Assembly (NCBI GenBank): GCA_964398215.1
Contig: CAYNNP010000151.1
Coordinates: forward strand, 1 to 16,145
Reading direction: 5' to 3'
Source: CAYNNP01 sp964398215
GTDB lineage: Bacteria > Planctomycetota > Planctomycetia > Pirellulales > Pirellulaceae
DNA: 16,145 bases
In this document: positions 6,187 through 13,796 of the stretch, in pieces
How the letters are laid out: every line of letters begins with the position of its first letter
Position numbering within the stretch: position 1 is the first letter of the stretch
Position numbers and translations under genes: made by a program
Notes under the pieces: model-generated
Told to the model about the DNA's origin: nothing
Databases searched by the model: none
Seen by the model: only the letters and a program-made list of their open reading frames with translations

Positions 6187-8511
6187 TTACTGTTGCTGGA
6201 TTTTCTGGTTCAATAGATCAAGTGCTTGGCGATACTCGCCATTCTCAGGCGATAAATCGATCGCCTTTTTGATTTGCTCTCGGGCTTTTTCTAGTTCACC
6301 GTTCAGATAAAGTGCCAGCCCATATCTGTATTGCACTACCGGTATCTGGGGTGCCAACTGAGCATCGTTGGCTAACAACGGAAGTTCATCTGATCGAAGC
6401 TTGTTTGCGTAGGCAGACAATTGCTTGCCGCGTTCTGGTGTGGATCTACTGGCAAGTTGGTCGAGCAATTCAGCAAGATTCGTCCGCGCGCCTGCGGTTT
6501 TCGGTTCTGTCTTGATTGCGACCTCGTACGCCTGCACCGCTTCGACGAATTTGGCACGTCGCTCACATAGCATCGCCCAGTTCAAGTGTGCTCCTGCTCG
6601 GTCGGATGCCGTCATGAGGCTGGACTTGAGTTGTTCAAGTATTGCATCAACTTTCAAACGCTGCGAATCATTCAGCGTATTTTCGTACAACCCCGACACG
6701 ACCAGAAGTCTTGCTGCTTCGTTTTGGATCGGGCGGGATGTGTCTTCCAAAAACTCCATCAATAGGTCGGAAGTCGCCGCGAGTGAGCGACCGTCTTGAT
6801 CCATCATCGAACTGGCTGTCAGCAGAGAACTCATCGCCGCGGTGCGCAGAATTGGTTCCTTGCTGCTGTCGCTGGCAATCTCTTCTGAGAGTGTTGCGAT
6901 CTGTCGGGGACTGAACTGACCGCTCAGTTCGGTCAAGATTGTTGCTTTGGCGATCGCAGGAACAAGTTCATTTGATTGATCGAGTACACGCAGCGCCGCC
7001 TTGTTCGCACTTTTGTCGCGAGCTGTTCGGAGGGCATGTAGCACTGATGCAAAATGCTCTGGCTTCTTTCGCTCAGCTCCATACCATTTGTTGCATGCGT
7101 CGTCACACCACTGGTCGACTTTGCGGATCGCCTTGGCAATCGAAGGATCGTTTGCGGCAAGCAGAAGCCAATCTTGATAGAGCTTGCCATCAAGTTTCGC
7201 TTGTACATCAGCACTCAGGTCCTTCAACGAATCTTTGACATGACAACTACTGCAAGCGTTAGGTGGCCCGATTCCATCACTGGACAATAGTTCGACGGAT
7301 AAGTCAGGCCTGGGGATTCGCAAACTGTGGTCTCGTCGCGCGTCAACTGCCATGTAGGTCGTGTGTGGCATGTGACAGTTTACACAGGCCGCTCCCGGCG
7401 TTCCCGGAGTGTGGTGATGATGCGATGGAACATCGTATTTGCCCGACGGGTGCTGGTGACACGAAGTGCATGTTTCGTTGCCCGACTTTTTTAGCTTCAA
7501 AGAATGTGGGTCATGGCAATCGGAGCAACGAATGTTCTTGTGATACATCTTGCTCTGTATGAACGATCCATAGACGTAGACCTCGTCTTTGATTTGCCCA
7601 TCAATGTGATAGGTTTCTGGTCGCAATAACTCCAACGCGTAGTGGTCGTGATAGTAGTCCCCGCCTTTGAAGCTGGGATCAATCACACCGCGACGACTAT
7701 GACAGGGAGCGCATGTTTGTAGTTGCGGTTCGGGATCATCGCCCTTCAGCTTTGCCAATCCATATCCGTGATTGCGGTCCCAAAACAGGCTGCTAGAGTT
7801 TGCCAGCTGGATGTGCAAACTGCCCGGCCCATGACAGGCTTCACAACTGACATCGATTTCAGAAAAAGTTGTATGGTACCGCTGCGACTCGGTTGAAAAG
7901 TTTTTCTTGAGGTTCGTGCTATGGCAATCGGCGCACATCGTTTGCCAGCGCTGCGCGATTCCAGTCCAGTGCAATGGATCATCCGGCGCGAGTTTATCGT
8001 CGACGTCCGGCGGTCGGAGATAGAACCACTTTTCGTTAATCGTGTCCCAGCTAATCCGCAGCACCTGCAGCCGACCCACTTCGTCCTCAGGCATGTCGGG
8101 TGTGCGATCGAATTCGACCATGTACTGCTGGAGCGGTTCGACACCAAAGACATACTTGACGTGAAAGTCCTCCATTTTACCCGTCGGACCTTCGGTGTGC
8201 ACCATGAATTTTGGGCCATCACGAAACATGCGACTGGTGATCCCGTCATGCTCAATCGTGGCGTCATCAAAGTTCCCAACCACCGATGTTTCAGTGGCGA
8301 GATCCATGGCTTTGTCGTGATGAGAACCAGCGAAGTGTTTGGCTTCGGTCTGGTGGCAGGAGACGCACGATTCACGCCCCACAAAAGATCGCTCCGCACC
8401 CATCGGCTCGGCCGACCAGTAGTCAGCAAAGATCAATCCACCAAGCAGTAGTGATCCGCCGAGAACAACGACTCCGACTAGCTTTCGTTTCGATGAGTTG
8501 CTGGAATTCAC
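6187..8511 (-). CDS. Octahaem c-type cytochrome with C-terminal TPR domain
   Basis: A 774-residue extracytoplasmic electron-transfer protein. Residues 11-29 form one hydrophobic segment after a basic start, acting as membrane anchor or signal peptide. Eight CxxCH haem c sites are visible with first cysteines at 49, 193, 223, 267, 329, 348, 376 and 420; many other histidines (for example the HHHH at 364-367) could be distal ligands. Residues about 430-630 are helical and HEAT-like, with no haem site. Residues about 637-774 hold TPR repeats (AHLNWAMLCERRAKFVEAVQ; YRYGLALYLNGELEKAREQI). This arrangement recalls the NrfA/cytochrome c554-type multihaem proteins common in planctomycetes; electron donor and acceptor are unknown. 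The start is GTG at 8511 with no clear ribosome binding site; no other start lies upstream before a stop. It follows the small secreted protein by 108 bases and may belong to a separate unit. Confidence 0.9.
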   Translation of the reverse strand: MNSSNSSKRKLVGVVVLGGSLLLGGLIFADYWSAEPMGAERSFVGRESCVSCHQTEAKHFAGSHHDKAMDLATETSVVGNFDDATIEHDGITSRMFRDGPKFMVHTEGPTGKMEDFHVKYVFGVEPLQQYMVEFDRTPDMPEDEVGRLQVLRISWDTINEKWFYLRPPDVDDKLAPDDPLHWTGIAQRWQTMCADCHSTNLKKNFSTESQRYHTTFSEIDVSCEACHGPGSLHIQLANSSSLFWDRNHGYGLAKLKGDDPEPQLQTCAPCHSRRGVIDPSFKGGDYYHDHYALELLRPETYHIDGQIKDEVYVYGSFIQSKMYHKNIRCSDCHDPHSLKLKKSGNETCTSCHQHPSGKYDVPSHHHHTPGTPGAACVNCHMPHTTYMAVDARRDHSLRIPRPDLSVELLSSDGIGPPNACSSCHVKDSLKDLSADVQAKLDGKLYQDWLLLAANDPSIAKAIRKVDQWCDDACNKWYGAERKKPEHFASVLHALRTARDKSANKAALRVLDQSNELVPAIAKATILTELSGQFSPRQIATLSEEIASDSSKEPILRTAAMSSLLTASSMMDQDGRSLAATSDLLMEFLEDTSRPIQNEAARLLVVSGLYENTLNDSQRLKVDAILEQLKSSLMTASDRAGAHLNWAMLCERRAKFVEAVQAYEVAIKTEPKTAGARTNLAELLDQLASRSTPERGKQLSAYANKLRSDELPLLANDAQLAPQIPVVQYRYGLALYLNGELEKAREQIKKAIDLSPENGEYRQALDLLNQKIQQQ

Positions 8512-8619
8512 GAGGTGGGATGGAAGTGATAAGGGGCTGGTAAGAGAAGGATGACGGTTGCCGAAAGGGCTTCGCTGTTGATCCTTGGTCTCGCCAGCAA
8601 GAACTCAGGTTGTCTAATC

Positions 8620-9042
8620 CTACAGCAGGAGTTTGCCGGCCTCAGTTCGCAATTGTTTGATAAGTTTGGTTCGAGTTTCGTCGCTGTTGGACAATTTTTC
8701 TAGCTGCCGGGCTGCTTTTAGCAAAGATTCTGCTGCTCGAGCCTGCTGCGAAGTGGTGTTGGATTTGACAACGTCCAATTTCGGATCCAGCGCGCTACCG
8801 TCCAAAATGCTAGAACGCCCTTCCAAAATGCTGTCCAAGATTGGGTCGCCTGTTGATTTTCCCTGTTGCAGATACTTCTTTACCTTTTCTGCGCCGTCTA
8901 CTTTGCTCTTGAGAGACTTCAGTGGCACGCTGGGGAGTGACGGTGGATCAAACTCAGGCGGATCCGCATTGGTGTTGGCAAAGGTCATGACGAATGCGAT
9001 TGCAACAACAGTCAGAATCGTGATTAGCTTACGGTACTTCAT
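8620..9042 (-). CDS. Small secreted protein of unknown function
   Basis: A 140-residue protein I do not recognise. A basic start and hydrophobic stretch (residues 7-22), then NTNADPP, suggest a signal peptide cut near residue 27, or a single N-terminal membrane anchor. A short Pro-rich segment (28-40) follows, then a mostly helical, charged region; residues 95-138 could form a coiled coil or helical hairpin. The ATG at 9042 has AGGGA 7-8 bases upstream, a good start. It lies 52 bases after the ExbB/TolQ-like gene on the same strand. ExbD or TolR of similar length and topology usually sits there, but this protein lacks the conserved membrane aspartate of ExbD, so I do not call it one. Confidence 0.75.
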   Translation of the reverse strand: MKYRKLITILTVVAIAFVMTFANTNADPPEFDPPSLPSVPLKSLKSKVDGAEKVKKYLQQGKSTGDPILDSILEGRSSILDGSALDPKLDVVKSNTTSQQARAAESLLKAARQLEKLSNSDETRTKLIKQLRTEAGKLLL

Positions 9043-9094
9043 CTCTCAGTCCCTTTTGAGTTTATAACGTCTGATTCAATGCGAATGGATAAGT

Positions 9095-9847
9095 CTACTG
9101 TTTCGGTGGACGTTTTGGGGCGGTTGCTGGATTGGCAGGCACACGAGTTCGCGCTGTGGGTCGACGTTTAATCGGAGCCAATGTGTTTTGTACTTGATAG
9201 GCGACTTCGGCGATCAGTGCATCGACCCGGTTGCGACAAATGGCGTAGGCTGCCAAAGCCGGAATAGCGACGACAAGTCCGCCAACGGTTGTGACCAACG
9301 CTTGATAAATGCCTTCCGCCAGATCTGCAGCCCCCGCAGCACCTCGCGTTGTAGCGACTTGTTGAAACGCAAAAATCATCCCGGTAACGGTGCCAAGCAG
9401 ACCGACCATGGGGGCGATGTTACCGATCACGGAAAGGTATTCGATACGACGCATTAGCCGTGCGGACTGTTGCACGAGAGCATCCTCAACTGATTTTTCG
9501 ACTTCTTGCCAACCAAATTCCATCTCACTCAAACCCGATAGCAAAACGACGCTCATGACACTGGGCGACCGCCTGCACGCAGCATCGGCCTCTTGGGGTC
9601 TGCCCGTCAACAGTGATTGCCTGACAGTATCGGCTACACCGTCAGGAATCACCTCCGAGCGGCGTAAAGTCATGACTTGATCAAATACCAGGTATGCCGC
9701 TGCAACACTCAGTGCAACCAGAACCCCCAAAATCATGACACCGATGATTCCACCGCTCATCACGATATCAAAGAAACCGCCAGCTTGTTCTTCGGGGCCC
9801 TCATTTGCGGCCAACAACAGCGACCAGTGAATCATTGACGCATTCAT
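9095..9847 (-). CDS. MotA/TolQ/ExbB family proton channel subunit
   Basis: A 250-residue inner-membrane protein of the MotA/TolQ/ExbB family, which with an ExbD/TolR/MotB partner forms a proton-driven motor. Three membrane segments are visible: about 32-56, 138-162 and 183-204. The family signature is clear: NIAPMVGLLGTVTGMIFAF (143-161) and ALVTTVGGLVVAIPAL (183-198), which carry the small and threonine residues lining the channel. The cytoplasmic part (57-135) is of normal length. The C-terminal tail is short, Pro-rich and basic (KRPPKQ end), unlike the long tail of ZorA. Its ATG overlaps the TGA of the upstream GTPase gene (ATGA, 9847-9844), so translation is probably coupled; GGAG lies 11 bases upstream. 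No ExbD/TolR gene is in the window, which is unusual. Confidence 0.92.
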   Translation of the reverse strand: MNASMIHWSLLLAANEGPEEQAGGFFDIVMSGGIIGVMILGVLVALSVAAAYLVFDQVMTLRRSEVIPDGVADTVRQSLLTGRPQEADAACRRSPSVMSVVLLSGLSEMEFGWQEVEKSVEDALVQQSARLMRRIEYLSVIGNIAPMVGLLGTVTGMIFAFQQVATTRGAAGAADLAEGIYQALVTTVGGLVVAIPALAAYAICRNRVDALIAEVAYQVQNTLAPIKRRPTARTRVPANPATAPKRPPKQ

Positions 9848-11679
9848 GCTGAAATATTCTCCGGGGCACCTGCGGATAGCAAGAATTCTGCGTCCGCCAA
9901 CAAGGGGTCATCCCATTGTAAACGCAAAACCCCCTGTTCTTGAAGTTGTCGAATCGTGTCGTTGTGCCGATCGCGAATTCCTTGTTCGGCCAGCGCGATT
10001 CGTGATGAACTTTGAGCGATCGACAGCACCAGCATAGAAAATATCGCAGTGGGCAACATCGAAACAATCAGACTGGTCGCGATCGTAGAAAACTCTGGCT
10101 TGGGGAATTCTTCAAGGCTACCGCCCATTTCAGTCAACGACGAATAGCTTGCTGAAAAGTATTGACTGTACAAAGCGATGATCGGTCCCGACATCAGCCC
10201 CCAAAATATCAAAGTGCCGATCACGCCACAGGCAACTGCTGCGGACCGACTGATCGATACGCGTTCAACTTCTTCGTCAAAAATCTTCTGCGAACTTTCT
10301 TGCAGCGCATCGATACCCGCCAAGAAAGCAACCTGTGATGGCGAATCGTGAGCCGAAACACCGACGCTACGTTCCTGCCGCATTGCCGAGAGCGCGTCAC
10401 GAAACCGCGCGGCCAGTGGGCCTAGCCTATCGGACACTGCCGCAGCACTGCGTCGCCGCAATCCATCTCGCACATCGTCTTCGCCGTCATTGCGATTCAC
10501 AATGTTCTTGGTCGTGCTCCAAACCGTGCCTACCAGTGAAGGCAGCGAGCCGGAAAACGCCAGCAACAATCGATCCCATGCGCCGTGCGTCAAGTTCAAT
10601 AAGCCCAAGACGGACTTGTAGGGGAACCATATGGCTGCGGTATCCGTTAGCAGCGAAAGTCGCAGTCGTGTCCTGACGGCCGCGCGAAGCGGACCGCCCG
10701 TGCCGACCAAGGACTCGGCGACTTCACCTGGTAGCTTCACGGCTTCTTCGTTCAGTTTGCCAACCGCATGTGTTAGGCGCGGCATTTGATCACGAAGCCC
10801 CGTGTGCAGTGCGGCGCGAAAACGTCCGTCCAGCGCCGAAAGTCGATTGCTTCGGCGGCGGTCGCCTTCCCAAGAATTACCCAGCTCTTGCTGCAGTCGT
10901 GTTGCCACTGCTTGTGCGGCTTGCTGGCCAACATCTTTTTCGTCTCGGTCTGCAATGTCAAAGTCGTCGATGATGACAGGCCGAACAATCACGCTAGCTG
11001 GTGCGACACTTCGCATTTGCGTCACCAACGTATCAACATCGGCATCCAGATTTTCGTCTCGTTTTCGTACGGCGTTGATCACAGGAATGACCACGGTGCC
11101 CTCGCACGCTTCGGCCAATACACTGACCACTTGGCTTCGGATTTGGTCCCGGCGAACAACCAACAACATTACCGAAGCGAGCGACAAGGCTCGTGTTGCA
11201 ACGGACGCGATTGCACGCCGATCATCTGTTGCACCAGGAGCATCTAACAACAGATACTTGCCTCCGATCGACTGCATCTTGCTGGCTTCGCAGTGCAAGA
11301 ACACTTCATGTGATGGGTCCAAATCTGCGGGCGGCAGCGGTCCGATCCACAACAGTTTTTCGGTTGCTTCGCTGGCGTTGTTCCCGCTGCGGATGCTTTT
11401 TACGACGTTCGAGCCACGAACCAGTTGTCGAATCAGCCAGCTCTTGCCCTGGCCTGTCGCGCCGACCACAGCGACCACTGTCGCGCCAGCACTCCGATCC
11501 TGCAAAATCATCCGCCTCGCTTCGGCGTGTTCGTCGCATAATTGAATCACACCGCGGCCAACGGGGCTGTCACCCAAGACCGACGTGGCTGAACTGCGCA
11601 CGCGGCGCAAGAACGCATCACCCATTCCACCAAGTTCGTTGGATGCATCACGAAGACTAAGATCGGAATTGGCGTTCAC
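9844..11679 (-). CDS. Membrane-associated P-loop GTPase-like protein (second of a pair)
   Basis: A 611-residue P-loop protein with a G domain at about 65-260. Walker A is GATGQGKS (73-80), and DAPG (146-149) fits the G3 motif DxxG. At the G4 position it has NAVRKRD (202-208) rather than NKxD, so guanine specificity is uncertain. Residues 345-390 are moderately hydrophobic, and two clear membrane segments follow at 479-505 and 533-556. The C-terminal 55 residues are soluble. This layout resembles dynamin-like and YcjX/YfjP-type bacterial GTPases that act at the inner membrane. The start is GTG at 11679, which shares its G with the TAG stop of the preceding gene; there is no ribosome binding site, so reinitiation after the upstream gene is likely. 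The family is seen from motifs; the role is not known. Confidence 0.8.
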   Translation of the reverse strand: MNANSDLSLRDASNELGGMGDAFLRRVRSSATSVLGDSPVGRGVIQLCDEHAEARRMILQDRSAGATVVAVVGATGQGKSWLIRQLVRGSNVVKSIRSGNNASEATEKLLWIGPLPPADLDPSHEVFLHCEASKMQSIGGKYLLLDAPGATDDRRAIASVATRALSLASVMLLVVRRDQIRSQVVSVLAEACEGTVVIPVINAVRKRDENLDADVDTLVTQMRSVAPASVIVRPVIIDDFDIADRDEKDVGQQAAQAVATRLQQELGNSWEGDRRRSNRLSALDGRFRAALHTGLRDQMPRLTHAVGKLNEEAVKLPGEVAESLVGTGGPLRAAVRTRLRLSLLTDTAAIWFPYKSVLGLLNLTHGAWDRLLLAFSGSLPSLVGTVWSTTKNIVNRNDGEDDVRDGLRRRSAAAVSDRLGPLAARFRDALSAMRQERSVGVSAHDSPSQVAFLAGIDALQESSQKIFDEEVERVSISRSAAVACGVIGTLIFWGLMSGPIIALYSQYFSASYSSLTEMGGSLEEFPKPEFSTIATSLIVSMLPTAIFSMLVLSIAQSSSRIALAEQGIRDRHNDTIRQLQEQGVLRLQWDDPLLADAEFLLSAGAPENISA

Positions 11680-13790
11680 TATTTGGATTGCCTACTATGA
11701 GGAATGATGCGTTGTAGCTCTTGGGTGAATTCGGTTCGCGTTTCGAAGACGCTGAGCGTTGGCCCGACAGGATCTCGTCGAGGAATCTGCGAAATCGGAA
11801 GCTTTTCTTTGCTGCCCGCCACATCAACGGCCTGCTGTTGTTCAGGGCGACTGACACCGTAGGTATCGCACAAGACTGCTTGGAAATCGGAAAGCTGTTG
11901 ACGAGCCGCCTGCTGTCCAACTTGGCGTGAGTTTTGCCCGCCCGCCCAATAGGTCGAAAGCGCTGAAAGACCAAGTGCCGCAAATAGCTCCGCGATCGAC
12001 GCTGACGCAATCAGGCTTCCACCAAGATCAATCGGGACCATCAAAACGCCACCGAAAGCAGCCAGTGATGCGGCAAGTGGTGTTAGGCCAGTCGTGATTT
12101 TTTTGTGCATCGGGACATTCGCCCACATCTGCGTGACCGCTTCTTCCAATTTCTTTTCGTCCAGCAACGTAAAATCATCACGCTCAAAACGATTGATCGC
12201 TGCCTCAGCCGCTTCATCCCAATGGCTTTCATCGCGAGGTTTTCCGTTTTCGTCAAACCAATGCCCAAGCGAGAACGGTCCTCCATAAAGATCAATGGCA
12301 GCTTGCAATCGTTCGGGCGAAATCAATCCACCGATCTCACCCTTGCGAAACTTCTCTTTGATTTCACCTGCCGTCCGCTTTGCGATCGCGCTGGGCGTCA
12401 GCTGTTTCAGGAAATCAGTCGCACCACCAAAAATACGCTTCGTCGCCGCATTCAATTTGACGCCCCAGCGAGCGTACCATGGTGCTGTGGCTGCAAACGC
12501 GTCGGAAAGCTGACGAATGATTCGTTCGGATTGATGCAAACGCAACTCCGTGACTTCGCCGCCAACCGCCCGATTCGCAAAGAACTCAAGTGCAGAATTT
12601 AGCAGGCACTGCCTAGCCGTTTCAGTGTTCTTTTTCGATTCGTTCGCATCTTGCTCAATCGCTTGGTAACCGTCATCCCAGACCGCGGTTCGCAATCCGG
12701 TTTGCAAAGCAATGCTGAACTTGGCAAACAGCTGACCGCGATCCAGGGTTGATGGCAGAGCCAACATCATCCGGTCATCCTCAATCGCTGCGGGGGGATT
12801 CGCATCTGCGTCAGGCGAAACTTCAAAGAACACGGGCAAGAGATCCGCGTTCACATCGGTCGCAATCTGAACGGGTTGATCGTCGACCGACGGAATGTAC
12901 GGTTTGCTGCCAGGAACATCAAAGTCGTAGGCAGCGTAGACTTTATTGATGTCGTGATTGCGAGCCAGCGGACCGAACGTCTCTAAGACTTGATCGGGTG
13001 TTTGACGTGGACGTACTTTATTGACCGCCAGCATTCTTGGCACACCGGGCATCAATTCTGACGCGATCCGCATCAAATCGCCAAGCGTTTTGTCGCGTGA
13101 GGATTCCGCTGACGCAACAACGATGAACGCAGAACAAAACGTCGCCGCTTTGCCCAGCAACTCACGGCGCATCTCCGGTGAACCCAATCCAAACGCTTCG
13201 TCCGAAACAATATCCGGACAGTCCAGTAGCCCCATACCGACCTCGTTCAACCGTGGATCGGTCGCAACCAAGGGAATCGATAACGCATCGTGATCCATTC
13301 CGCTGTTGTTGTACTGAACATGGGCTTCGTCGGGATCGTCTGCCAACATTTCAGGAGCGCTGCCAACAACATCGCCAATTCGACTTAGCAATAGCCCCCA
13401 CAACTGGTCATCACTTCGCCACGCCTCCGGCAACCACAGCACGAATCGGTGTGTGCCTTCATCGTTGTTGGCACCACGCAAGGTTCGTTTGCGTCCTTGT
13501 TCGCTTAGAAAAGTTGCGACCAAACTCGTTTTGCCGCCATTCAACATGCCAGCGATCGCAACGGTAGGGCGATTGACAAGTTTGTCAGCAGCGTGCAGTT
13601 GGCGTCCAGCCGTCAACAATCGCCGAGCAGCATCCTTGTCAACGCGCTGCAGCGCCTTGAGATAGCTTTCACGGACTTCATCTGGATACGAGCAACCGAC
13701 GACAGCGCGCCGGTCATCATCCTCCAAGAGAGCTTGAAGTGAAGGCCAATCGATCTTTTGCGTTTCTTCCTCTCGACGCGAGCCGAACAT
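11679..13790 (-). CDS. Membrane-associated dynamin-like P-loop GTPase (first of a pair)
   Basis: A 703-residue GTPase-like protein. The P-loop is GMLNGGKTS (81-89), a conserved Thr in EGTHR (111-115) fits the G2 switch, DCPD (190-193) stands at the G3 position, and NKVR (257-260) at G4 lacks the usual final Asp of NKxD. A long, mostly helical region follows (about 350-560), then a hydrophobic stretch (566-613) likely to form a membrane hairpin, and a soluble C-terminal tail. The order of G domain, helical stalk and membrane hairpin resembles bacterial dynamin-like proteins. It is clearly different in sequence from the second GTPase that follows. The ATG at 13790 has AGGA 4 bases upstream, and this site overlaps the TAG stop of the kinase gene, which lies only 6 bases away. 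Its direct partner is probably the second GTPase; membrane remodelling or scaffolding is inference. Confidence 0.82.
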   Translation of the reverse strand: MFGSRREEETQKIDWPSLQALLEDDDRRAVVGCSYPDEVRESYLKALQRVDKDAARRLLTAGRQLHAADKLVNRPTVAIAGMLNGGKTSLVATFLSEQGRKRTLRGANNDEGTHRFVLWLPEAWRSDDQLWGLLLSRIGDVVGSAPEMLADDPDEAHVQYNNSGMDHDALSIPLVATDPRLNEVGMGLLDCPDIVSDEAFGLGSPEMRRELLGKAATFCSAFIVVASAESSRDKTLGDLMRIASELMPGVPRMLAVNKVRPRQTPDQVLETFGPLARNHDINKVYAAYDFDVPGSKPYIPSVDDQPVQIATDVNADLLPVFFEVSPDADANPPAAIEDDRMMLALPSTLDRGQLFAKFSIALQTGLRTAVWDDGYQAIEQDANESKKNTETARQCLLNSALEFFANRAVGGEVTELRLHQSERIIRQLSDAFAATAPWYARWGVKLNAATKRIFGGATDFLKQLTPSAIAKRTAGEIKEKFRKGEIGGLISPERLQAAIDLYGGPFSLGHWFDENGKPRDESHWDEAAEAAINRFERDDFTLLDEKKLEEAVTQMWANVPMHKKITTGLTPLAASLAAFGGVLMVPIDLGGSLIASASIAELFAALGLSALSTYWAGGQNSRQVGQQAARQQLSDFQAVLCDTYGVSRPEQQQAVDVAGSKEKLPISQIPRRDPVGPTLSVFETRTEFTQELQRIIPHSRQSK

Positions 13791-13796
13791 GCAATC

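Noticed and set aside
7746..8429. Alternative 227-residue frame on the minus strand inside the cytochrome gene
   Set aside because: It overlaps the frame with CxxCH sites and has no recognisable content.
8620..9042. Calling the small secreted protein ExbD/TolR
   Set aside because: Size, topology and position fit, but the membrane segment has no aspartate and the soluble part is not ExbD-like.
9095..9847. Reading the ExbB-like gene as ZorA of a Zorya defence system
   Set aside because: It lacks the long C-terminal tail of ZorA, and no ZorB, helicase or nuclease gene is adjacent.
10802..11545. Plus-strand 247-residue open frame inside the second GTPase gene
   Set aside because: Ser/Arg/Thr-rich translation with no motif, fully antisense to a gene with a clear P-loop.
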